Positions 1-6,634 of a DNA stretch of 16,324 bases are shown here, one piece after another. This DNA comes from Actinomycetes bacterium (GTDB lineage Bacteria > Actinomycetota > Acidimicrobiia > Acidimicrobiales > Microtrichaceae). The notes beneath the pieces are model-generated. The model searched no databases, was not told the DNA's origin, and saw nothing but the letters and a program-made list of their open reading frames with translations. Position 1 is the first letter of the stretch. The number at the start of each line of letters is the position of its first letter. Position numbers and translations under genes: made by a program. The DNA is taken from NCBI GenBank assembly GCA_023437745.1, contig JAEZFI010000186.1, positions 1 through 16,324 of the forward strand. The letters run 5' to 3'.

Positions 1-3000
1 AGTGCAGGGAGGTCGTCGATCAGCAGCACCACCCACGGCTCGGTGGCACCTGCCGCGCGCCACCGGGTGAAGTCGCCGACACCAGCCGCCGCGAGGGCGT
101 CGCGCCGCTCGTCCACGAGACGGCCGAGGCGGTCGAGGAGGCGGCTCAGGCGCTCGACGTCGTGTGAACCGACCGTGGCGCCGCAGTGGGGCAGCTCGGC
201 GAGCGGGCCGAGGCTGCCGGTGCCGGCGTCGACGGCGTACAGGTGGAGATCGTCGGGCGAGTGCCGGCCCGCCAGGTCCGTCGCCACCTGGAGCAGCGTC
301 GTGGTCTTCCCGGACCCCAGCACGCCCGCGACCGCGAGGTGGCCGGACGCCGTGAGGTCGACGAGGTGCGGGGCCTGTCGCTGCTCGGCCGGATGGTCCG
401 CGAGGCCGACGGCGGCGACGAGTCGGTCGAGGGGCAGCTCGACCGGCAGCCTGTCGGCCGGGAGCTCGGTGGGGAGCGGCGGCAGCCAGAGCGGTGACGG
501 GGCGGGTCGGCCCGTCGCCGCCCACGCGGAGGCGATCCGCTCGACGGCGACGTCGAGCTCGGTCCTCCCGCCCGACCGCGCGACGGCGCTCGTGGTGGTG
601 TGCGAACGGGTCACCCGCACCCGCTCGTCGTCGCTCGTCACCGGCCGCGCGATGCGGGCGGCCTGGAACCCGCGGAGGTGGTCGCCGGCGCCGAGGCGGA
701 TGAAGCCCCGGCCGGGTGAGCCGTCCGGGATCCGCGCGGCGTCGCGGGCGCCGAGGAGCTCGAGGGACTCGCTGTCCGTCACCACCCGCAGCGAGATCCA
801 GAGGTTGGTGTTGGTGCGGACGGCGTGCGTGATGACCCCGGTGGGGCTCTGCGTCGCCAGCAGGAGGTGGACACCGAGGCTACGGCCCTGGGTGGCGACG
901 GTGTCCAGCCGCTCCTTCAGCTCCGGCTGGCTCTTGACCATCAGCGCGAACTCGTCGATCACGACGAGGAGGTTCGGCATGGGTGGCAGCGACGGATCGT
1001 CGAGCCGCTCGTAGTCGATGATGTTCGGGACGCCTGCGTCGTCGAGGGTGCGCTTGCGGCGCATGATCTCGGCGTCGAGCGCGGTGAACGCACGTGTCGC
1101 GAGCGCCGAGTCGTTCTCGAGGTCGGTGACCGTCCCGACGACGTGGGGGAGCGTGGCGAGTGGCGCGAACGTGGCGCCGCCCTTGTAGTCGATGAGGAAC
1201 ATCGCGAGTCGATCCGGCCGGTGGGTCAACGCGAGCGCGCCGAGCAGCGTCTGCAGCAGCTCGCTCTTCCCCGAGCCCGTGGTGCCGGCGATCATCCCGT
1301 GGGGCCCGTCCCGCCGGAAGCCGACGGTGACCGGTTCGCCCGAGGCGTCCGCCCCGATCGCCACGGTGAGCGGGTCGCGACGCTCGGCCGCCCACGAGGC
1401 CGCCACGTCGAGCGTCCCCACGGGTCCGAGGCCGAGCAGCTCGGTGATGCCCTCGGCGTTCCCCGACCCGCTCCCCGCGGCGAGCTGCGCGAGCGCGAGC
1501 GCCGTGCGCTCGGCGTCCAGCTCCGGGAGGCGCTCGAGCGCGAACCGCCCGACGGGTGCGTCCGGGTAGTCCCCGACGGCCGCGCCCAACCCGCCGGCGT
1601 CCGCCTCGATCACGGTGACCAGGCCGTTGGGCAGCGAGCGCTGCTCGGGCGCGGCGACGAGCGCGACGCCCCGGCGGGCGAGGTGACCGACGAGACCCTG
1701 GACCACCCCGCGGTCCCACGTCGACGGCACGACCACGAGGTGCAGCAGCGCGGGCACCTCGCCGGGCTGGACGGACGTGGCCGCGAGCTCCTCGGCGAGC
1801 GTCTCGGCCAGGCGCGCCGCGCCCGCGGCGCTCGCCGACACCCGTCCCCCGCCGTCACCTGTGTGCGGGAGCCAGCGACACCACTGCCACTGGTCGTCGA
1901 CCGCCAGGACCCACACCTGCAGCTGGTGGGGCGGGTGCAGGAGCGCGGCCTCGACGACCATCCGTCGGAGCAGGTCGGTGGAGGTGGCCCGATCGCCGAC
2001 GAGCCCGAGCGAGCCCGACGCCACGCCGGGTCCGAGGACCGGCGTCGGGCCGATCACCTGTCGCCGGGTGACGATCTGCCCCACCGCGGCGCCCACTCCC
2101 CGGTGGTGGTCCTCGACCTCCAGGTCCAGGCGCCGGTGGCCGTCACCGAGTCGCAGGCGCAGCGCATCCGGATCGGTCGGCCGTCGTTCCCAGAGGCGCT
2201 CGGAACCGGAGTGGACCCACTCGACCAGCGTCGCCAGGTCCGGGGACACCAGCCGGTGCTGGGCTGCGTGCTGGGCCCCGGTCGCTGCGAGGCTCCGGTC
2301 GAGGTCGGCGAGGCGATGCTCGTGCTCCCGGGCGCGGTGCCGTCGGCGGGACTGCTCGCCGAAGATCGACGCGGCCACTGCGACGAGGCCGATGAGGCCG
2401 GCCATGAGGCCGAAGAGCGCGAACTCGGGGCGGACGATGGCCATCACGAGGCCCATCACCACGACGCCCATCCCGCCGATGACCTGCCACATGATGCCGC
2501 GGCCCTTCCACGACAGGCTCTCCGGCGGGGGCGGGACGTCGACCTTCACCCTGGTCGGCGGCACGACGCCCCGGGGGAGCTGGTTGAGCCGCGCTGCCGT
2601 GGTCCGTGGCCAGTGGCGGCCGGCTGCCGTCGTCCAGGCGCTGGCATCCCCCTGGCCCAGGGCGAGCACGTCCCCGTGGTGCGGCCCGGTCGCCGCCCAG
2701 GGGTCGTCGGGGTGGAGCAGGACACCGTCGGTGACCCGGTAGAGGAGCATCCCCTGCCGTGCGCACTCGAACGCGGTCGCGAGTGCGAGGGTCACCTCCG
2801 CGACCGTCGCGGTGGGCGCCGCGTCGACCGTGGTCATCTCGCCCCGAGGGGCGCCCTCGGGACGGACGTCGACGGTGACCGCGCCGGCGGTGCCGGGTCG
2901 GAGGTGGAGGGTGAGGCTGGTGGGGGCCGGACCGGCTCGGATCACGTCGCCGTCGGCGAGGCGGGTGACGCCGCGCGCCCGGGCACCCGAGACCGTCGTC

Positions 3001-3500
3001 CCGTTGGACGAGTGGTCCTCGAGGGTTGCACCGTCGGCATCGACGTGGAGCGTGAGGTGCTTGCGGGAGACGTCGGGGTGGTCGATCACCAGGTCCGAGG
3101 AGGGGTCACGTCCGACCGTGGTGCACGGCGCCAAGGGCATCGCCCGCACACGTCCGCTCCCGTCGTCGATCAGCAGGTGCGGGCCGGCGGGACCCTCGTG
3201 GTGGCGGATGAGCCGGAGGCAGGTGAGCTCGGTGCGCCCGATCCCCAGCACGTCGCCGGGTCGGAGCAGCGCCCCGCTGCCGACCGCAACGCCGTTGATG
3301 CTGAAGCCGTTGGACGAGCCGGCATCCTGCACGACGAGCCCGCCGGCGCCGTCCGGCGCGACCGACACGTGACGCCGGCTCACCGTGGGGTCGTCGACCC
3401 GCAGGTCGCCCTCCCGGCCGACGACGAGCGCCGCGTCCGCCGACGCCATCGTGCCGGTGCCCGGCCCCGCGGTGACACGGAGGAGGAGCCCCTGTGTCAT
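1..3500 (-). CDS. EssC-like FHA-FHA-FtsK/SpoIIIE membrane ATPase, partial (C-terminus off left edge)
   Basis: An open frame on the minus strand runs from ATG at 3500 without a stop to the window edge (1166 full codons). FHA domain 1 spans about residues 5-97 (GRE 28-30, SRRH 41-44, SSNG 62-65). FHA domain 2 spans about 109-195 (VGRD 129-132, SRKH 145-148, SSNGT 163-167). Two membrane helices lie at about 337-356 and 361-380. The first FtsK-type ATPase domain has Walker A GTTGSGKS at 739-746 and Walker B VVIDEFA ending near 852, followed by the conserved TQGRSLGVHLLLATQSP stretch. A second ATPase domain has Walker A GVLGSGKT at 1059-1066 and Walker B LLIDD at 1159-1163. This is the order of EssC, the motor of type VII secretion, which is about 1480 residues long, so a third ATPase domain is probably outside the window. 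FHA domains of this kind bind phosphothreonine. The start is supported by a GAGG site 8 bases upstream that overlaps the stop of the preceding gene. A role in protein export is inferred; no WXG100 substrate gene is visible here. Confidence 0.93.
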   Translation of the reverse strand, partial: MTQGLLLRVTAGPGTGTMASADAALVVGREGDLRVDDPTVSRRHVSVAPDGAGGLVVQDAGSSNGFSINGVAVGSGALLRPGDVLGIGRTELTCLRLIRHHEGPAGPHLLIDDGSGRVRAMPLAPCTTVGRDPSSDLVIDHPDVSRKHLTLHVDADGATLEDHSSNGTTVSGARARGVTRLADGDVIRAGPAPTSLTLHLRPGTAGAVTVDVRPEGAPRGEMTTVDAAPTATVAEVTLALATAFECARQGMLLYRVTDGVLLHPDDPWAATGPHHGDVLALGQGDASAWTTAAGRHWPRTTAARLNQLPRGVVPPTRVKVDVPPPPESLSWKGRGIMWQVIGGMGVVVMGLVMAIVRPEFALFGLMAGLIGLVAVAASIFGEQSRRRHRAREHEHRLADLDRSLAATGAQHAAQHRLVSPDLATLVEWVHSGSERLWERRPTDPDALRLRLGDGHRRLDLEVEDHHRGVGAAVGQIVTRRQVIGPTPVLGPGVASGSLGLVGDRATSTDLLRRMVVEAALLHPPHQLQVWVLAVDDQWQWCRWLPHTGDGGGRVSASAAGAARLAETLAEELAATSVQPGEVPALLHLVVVPSTWDRGVVQGLVGHLARRGVALVAAPEQRSLPNGLVTVIEADAGGLGAAVGDYPDAPVGRFALERLPELDAERTALALAQLAAGSGSGNAEGITELLGLGPVGTLDVAASWAAERRDPLTVAIGADASGEPVTVGFRRDGPHGMIAGTTGSGKSELLQTLLGALALTHRPDRLAMFLIDYKGGATFAPLATLPHVVGTVTDLENDSALATRAFTALDAEIMRRKRTLDDAGVPNIIDYERLDDPSLPPMPNLLVVIDEFALMVKSQPELKERLDTVATQGRSLGVHLLLATQSPTGVITHAVRTNTNLWISLRVVTDSESLELLGARDAARIPDGSPGRGFIRLGAGDHLRGFQAARIARPVTSDDERVRVTRSHTTTSAVARSGGRTELDVAVERIASAWAATGRPAPSPLWLPPLPTELPADRLPVELPLDRLVAAVGLADHPAEQRQAPHLVDLTASGHLAVAGVLGSGKTTTLLQVATDLAGRHSPDDLHLYAVDAGTGSLGPLAELPHCGATVGSHDVERLSRLLDRLGRLVDERRDALAAAGVGDFTRWRAAGATEPWVVLLIDDLPA

Positions 3501-3508
3501 GGCGTCGG

Positions 3509-3513
3509 CCTCA
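3509..3513 (-). promoter_or_regulatory. Ribosome binding site overlapping upstream stop codon
   Basis: Read on the minus strand, TGAGG contains both the TGA stop of the surface protein gene and a GAGG Shine-Dalgarno core, 8 bases before the ATG at 3500. This fixes the start of the EssC-like gene and suggests that the two genes are translationally coupled. Confidence 0.6.
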
Positions 3514-5286
3514 GTAGCACGCGCCGTAGCCGGTGTTGCAGCTCACGTCGAAGGTGATGGTGCCCCGAGCGACCCGCCCGGTCACGCCGTCCACGACCTC
3601 GTAGCTGAACGAGTCGACGAAGTACCCGTTGTGATGGGGGTAGATGGTGACGACGCCGTTGCTGTTGATGGTCAGGTTCACGTGGCCGTTCGCCGAGGTG
3701 GTGGCGACCAGGCGGAGGTTCGTGTAGTCGCCCCCGGCGTTCTGGCGGAGGTCCACGGTGCCGCCGTAGCCGCTCGGACCGAAGTAGCCGAACACCCCGT
3801 AGGCCGTGCCGGTGGCCGCCGTCGGAGTCCTGCGCGGCGTCGTCGTGGGCGGGGAGGTCGTGGGGGGCGCGGTGGTCGGCGCAGGGGTGGCGGGTGGCTG
3901 CGTCGGCCGCGGGGCGGTCGGCGTGGTGGGCTTCACGGTGGTGGAGGGACTGCCGGTCGGCGGGCGGACGGGCGGCGTGACGACCGGGGTGGTCGTCGGT
4001 GGCGGCGTGACAGGTGGGAGGTACGAGAGGTTGACCGTCGTCGGGGTGGTGGCGCCGTTGGTGCCCGTGGCGACGACGACGATCTGGTTCGCTCCGGGGG
4101 TGAGCCCTTCCTTGTGGTGGATCCACGTGCCGTCCGGGTTCACCGGTGTCGGGACGCCGTCGACCGTGATGGTGGCGCCAGGGTCGGTGGTGCCGACGAC
4201 GTTGACGTCGGCGCCGTCGTGGGTGGCGCCGTCGGCGGGGCTCGACACGGTGAGGGACGGCGGCGTGGCCCCGACCTTGGCCAGGTAGTCGGCGAGCGCC
4301 GCCTCGTAGTCGGCCTTCCACGTGGCGAGGTCGTCGGCGCCGGCATCCTCGGGGACGTCGATGGTGTAGGTGAAGGTGACCTTCTCGCCGGGTCCGAGGT
4401 CCGTGACCGCCCAGGCGACGATGGGGTCGGCCGCGATGACCTCTGCGACCTCGGGAGCGAACGTGACCTGGGCGCCGTCCGTGGCGAGCGACTTGGGGAT
4501 GACCTCGACGTGGCGCCCGCTGACCGGCGCGTCGGTGGTGTTGGCGACGGCGACCTTGCCCGTGAACGTCCCGTCGTCGACGGTCCACAGCCGGGTGACC
4601 TTCCCGATGTCCGTGTCGGTGGCGGGGAAGGCGAGCTCGGGGGCCTCGGTGACCTTCGGGTCCTTGCCGGTGTCGGGGGTGTCGGGACCGCCGCGGGTGA
4701 CCAGGACGGCGACGAGGGCGACGACGAGCGCGATGACACCGACCCCGGCGAGGCCGATGGCGGGGTTGAACCGGCGTCCGGGTGCGGTCGGGGTGGTGAG
4801 GACCGTGGGCGACGCGGGCATGGGCGGTGGCGCCATCGGTGGGGCCACCGGTGGGGCCGGGACGCCGAGGACGGTCGGCGGGGTGGCCACGACGGCGGGC
4901 GCCGACACGGGCTCGACGTCGACGTGCTCGGGCGCCGGCATCGTGGGCGGGGTCGGCATGGGCGGCGTGCCCAGTGCCGCCAGCCAGATGTCGACGGCGG
5001 TGCGGGCGAACACCGAGGCCATGCCGGTGGCCTCCAGGCGAGCGATCGCTGCGGCGGGCTCGAGGCGACGGTCCGCCAGCGCGGCGGCCACGTCGTGACG
5101 GGCGGCGTCCACCACGGCGTCGAGCTCGGCGCGCTGGGTCCCGACGTCGCTGCCCAGGACGTCGGAGATCACGGCCTGGACGCGCCGCGGGTCCGCTGCG
5201 AGGGAGGGCCCGTAGTCGCGGACCGCCGCCGCGAGGGCGTCGGCCACGCGCCCGTCGGTGTTCGGGGACCTGCTGGTGTCCGTCAT
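3511..5286 (-). CDS. Single-pass surface protein with helical N-module, S-layer-like, Ig-like and C-terminal beta domains
   Basis: This is a 591-residue protein. Residues 11-107 form a helical module (YGPSLAADPRRV near 25-36, ending VDIWLAALG) resembling an N-terminal adaptor seen in other actinobacterial and cyanobacterial signalling proteins. Residues 108-172 are Pro-rich. One membrane helix lies at 177-197, so the N-terminus should be cytosolic and about 390 residues outside. Residues 230-335 carry EVIPKSLA (261-268), DPIVAW (287-292) and LGPGE (297-301), a pattern I know from archaeal S-layer-type (COG1361-like) domains. Residues 342-423 look like a bacterial Ig-like domain (SSPADGATHDG, DPGATITVDG). 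A Pro/Thr stalk (424-490) leads to a cadherin-like or Big_9-like domain (495-591) ending with two cysteines (583, 590). A longer frame opens at 5364, but ATG 5286 has GGGAGAG 5 bases upstream and is preferred. The EssC-like gene follows 10 bases downstream. Its function is unknown; its pairing with that ATPase suggests a secretion-associated surface component. Confidence 0.85.
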   Translation of the reverse strand: MTDTSRSPNTDGRVADALAAAVRDYGPSLAADPRRVQAVISDVLGSDVGTQRAELDAVVDAARHDVAAALADRRLEPAAAIARLEATGMASVFARTAVDIWLAALGTPPMPTPPTMPAPEHVDVEPVSAPAVVATPPTVLGVPAPPVAPPMAPPPMPASPTVLTTPTAPGRRFNPAIGLAGVGVIALVVALVAVLVTRGGPDTPDTGKDPKVTEAPELAFPATDTDIGKVTRLWTVDDGTFTGKVAVANTTDAPVSGRHVEVIPKSLATDGAQVTFAPEVAEVIAADPIVAWAVTDLGPGEKVTFTYTIDVPEDAGADDLATWKADYEAALADYLAKVGATPPSLTVSSPADGATHDGADVNVVGTTDPGATITVDGVPTPVNPDGTWIHHKEGLTPGANQIVVVATGTNGATTPTTVNLSYLPPVTPPPTTTPVVTPPVRPPTGSPSTTVKPTTPTAPRPTQPPATPAPTTAPPTTSPPTTTPRRTPTAATGTAYGVFGYFGPSGYGGTVDLRQNAGGDYTNLRLVATTSANGHVNLTINSNGVVTIYPHHNGYFVDSFSYEVVDGVTGRVARGTITFDVSCNTGYGACY

Positions 5287-5291
5287 CGATT

Positions 5292-5298
5292 CTCTCCC
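5292..5298 (-). promoter_or_regulatory. Ribosome binding site deciding the surface protein start
   Basis: GGGAGAG on the minus strand lies 5 bases before ATG 5286. No comparable site precedes the in-frame ATG at 5364, so 5286 is the better start. Confidence 0.6.
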
Positions 5299-5352
5299 GC
5301 TCGGGGCACGCCACCCGCCTTGGTGGTCGTCAGCAGACGATCCGCCCCCGGT

Positions 5353-5385
5353 CTTCAACGCCACTTCAGACCGACTTCACTGCCC
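5353..5385. repeat. Three direct repeats CTTCA with 11-base period
   Basis: CTTCA occurs at 5353-5357, 5364-5368 and 5375-5379, exactly 11 bases apart; the last two copies are preceded by A. An 11-base period puts each copy on the same face of the helix and is typical of sites for OmpR/PhoB-family response regulators. The TTCA core resembles the actinobacterial PHO-box unit (GTTCACC plus four bases). The array lies in the divergent region between the surface protein gene and guaB3. The binding protein is inferred. Confidence 0.45.
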
Positions 5386-5388
5386 GAC

Positions 5389-5394
5389 ATCGTA
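5389..5394 (-). promoter_or_regulatory. Possible -10 box for the surface protein / EssC-like unit
   Basis: TACGAT on the minus strand fits TANNNT. Transcription would begin near 5382, giving a leader of about 95 bases in which the CTTCA repeats would lie just after the start site. No convincing -35 box is seen. Confidence 0.25.
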
Positions 5395-5422
5395 GGTGGG
5401 GGCTCCCGCCGCATCCACGGGT

Positions 5423-5442
5423 CGATTCACCCGCACGAATCG
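5423..5442. repeat. Inverted repeat CGATTC-N8-GAATCG (operator-like)
   Basis: The perfect 6-base arms CGATTC (5423-5428) and GAATCG (5437-5442) flank 8 bases. The dyad lies about 50 bases upstream of the proposed guaB3 -10 box and about 30 bases upstream of the surface protein's possible -10 box, as an operator for a dimeric regulator might. It has no T tract and does not look like a terminator. Confidence 0.35.
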
Positions 5443-5460
5443 CCCGGTTCCTGCAGCCCT

Positions 5461-5476
5461 CCGGTCTACGGACCGG
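5461..5476 (+). repeat. Hairpin CCGGTC-TACG-GACCGG upstream of guaB3
   Basis: Perfect 6-base arms close a TACG loop; as RNA this would be a C(UACG)G tetraloop of the very stable UNCG class. As DNA it covers the region where the -35 element of the proposed guaB3 promoter would fall (-10 box at 5491). Both flanking genes point away from it, so it is not a terminator for either. An operator dyad, or part of an unseen transcript, is possible. Confidence 0.4.
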
Positions 5477-5490
5477 GTTCCTCCCGCCGC

Positions 5491-5496
5491 TAGCAT
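5491..5496 (+). promoter_or_regulatory. Candidate -10 box of the guaB3-guaA unit
   Basis: TAGCAT fits the actinobacterial TANNNT pattern. It would give a start near 5503 and a leader of about 22 bases containing the AGGAG ribosome site at 5515-5519, 5 bases before ATG 5525. No clear -35 hexamer is present. Confidence 0.4.
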
Positions 5497-5524
5497 CGCC
5501 GCTTTCCCCCCTTCAGGAGCACGG

Positions 5525-6634
5525 ATGACCGGCGAGATCGACATCGGCATGGGCAAGGCCGGTCGGCGCGGCTACCGCTTCGACGAGATCGGCATCGTGC
5601 CCTCGCGCCGCACCCGGGACGCCGCCGAGGTGGACTGCTCCTGGCAGATCGACGCCTGCGTGTTCGAGGTGCCGATCCTGGCCTCGCCGATGGACTCGGT
5701 GACGAGCCCGGAGACCGCCATCGAGATGTCGCGGCTCGGTGGCGCCGGCGTGCTCCACCTGGAAGGCCTGTGGACCCGCCACGAGGACCCGGAGTCGGTC
5801 CTCGTGCGCATCGCTGCGGCGCACGAGGACGAGGCCCGAGCGGTCCTCGTCGACGCCTACTCGGCGCCGGTGCGCGAGGAGCTGGTCGTCGAGCGCATCG
5901 CTCAGCTCCGTGACGCCGCGAGCACGGTGGTCGTGGCGGTGACGCCGCAGGGCGCGACCGGCATGGCGGGACTGATCGCACGGAACGAGCCGGATCTGCT
6001 GGTCATCCACGGCACCGTCGTCTCGGCCGAGCACGTCGCCGAGGCCCACAACCCGCTGAACCTGAAGACGTTCGTGCGCCAGCTCGAGGTCCCGGTGCTC
6101 GTCGGCGGCTGCTCCAGCTACCAGGCGGCGCTCCACCTGATGCGCACCGGCGCCGCGGGGGTGCTCGTGGGTGCGGCGGCGGGCCAGGTCTCGAGCACGT
6201 CCTCCGTCCTCGGCCTGGCCGGCGCCAGCGCGACGGCGATCGCCGACGCCCGGGCGGCCCGCATGCGCCACCTCGACGAGACCGGTGTCTACTGCCACGT
6301 GATCGCCGACGGCGGCCTCGCCGGCGCGGGGGACATCGCCAAGGCCATCGTGTGCGGGGCCGACGGCGTCATGCTCGGTTCCCTCCTGGCTGCGGCGGAC
6401 GAGGCGCCCGGGCGGGGCTGGCACTGGGGCATGGCGGCGTCCCACCCCACGCTCCCGCGAGGCGACCGCACGCCGGTCGTCCCCCTCGCTCCGCTCGCCC
6501 AGGTCGTCTCCGGGCCCGCGGTCGACGCGACGGGCCGCACGAACCTCGTGGGCGGTCTCCGCAAGGCGATGGCCGTGTCGGGGCACTCGACGTTGAAGGA
6601 CCTCCAGAAGGCCGATCTCATGGTGACCTCATGA
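5525..6634 (+). CDS. guaB3: GuaB3-family IMP dehydrogenase-related protein
   Basis: This 369-residue protein matches the usual GuaB3 length (TIGR01304 type). It has one TIM-barrel domain and no CBS (Bateman) domain. The N-terminus (EIDIGMG, then RYxFDEIGIVPSRRTR-like sequence) and MRTGAAGVLVGA, HVIADGG and CGADGVMLGS are characteristic; the IADGG aspartate belongs to the IMP-binding region. In IMPDH the active-site loop reads GSICTTR; here the aligned stretch is GQVSSTS (220-226), so the catalytic cysteine position holds Ser223. As I remember it, mycobacterial GuaB3 also lacks this cysteine, while cyanobacterial GuaB3 has been reported as an active IMP dehydrogenase, so activity here is uncertain. 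The start at 5525 is chosen over in-frame upstream codons because of AGGAG 5 bases before it. The stop overlaps the guaA start (ATGA), placing the protein with GMP synthesis. Confidence 0.92.
   Translation: MTGEIDIGMGKAGRRGYRFDEIGIVPSRRTRDAAEVDCSWQIDACVFEVPILASPMDSVTSPETAIEMSRLGGAGVLHLEGLWTRHEDPESVLVRIAAAHEDEARAVLVDAYSAPVREELVVERIAQLRDAASTVVVAVTPQGATGMAGLIARNEPDLLVIHGTVVSAEHVAEAHNPLNLKTFVRQLEVPVLVGGCSSYQAALHLMRTGAAGVLVGAAAGQVSSTSSVLGLAGASATAIADARAARMRHLDETGVYCHVIADGGLAGAGDIAKAIVCGADGVMLGSLLAAADEAPGRGWHWGMAASHPTLPRGDRTPVVPLAPLAQVVSGPAVDATGRTNLVGGLRKAMAVSGHSTLKDLQKADLMVTS

Noticed and set aside
825..3557. A 910-codon plus-strand open frame opposite the EssC-like gene
   Set aside because: Its composition is Arg/Gly/Asp-rich without any recognisable domain, while the opposite strand shows FHA, membrane and Walker motifs in one continuous frame. 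It is a high-GC antisense shadow.
3796..4020. Repetitive GGTGGTCG-type DNA that might be a tandem repeat array or CRISPR
   Set aside because: There is no fixed period or spacer structure; it simply encodes the Pro/Thr-rich stalk of the surface protein.
3497..5314. An alternative 605-codon minus-strand frame overlapping the surface protein
   Set aside because: It is Arg/His/Pro-rich and lacks the membrane helix and beta-domain motifs found in the neighbouring frame ending at 3511.
3385..5493. A 702-codon plus-strand frame opposite the surface protein gene
   Set aside because: Low-complexity Gly/Arg/Asp sequence and no domain; it covers the opposite strand of a gene with a clear membrane helix and Ig-like domains.
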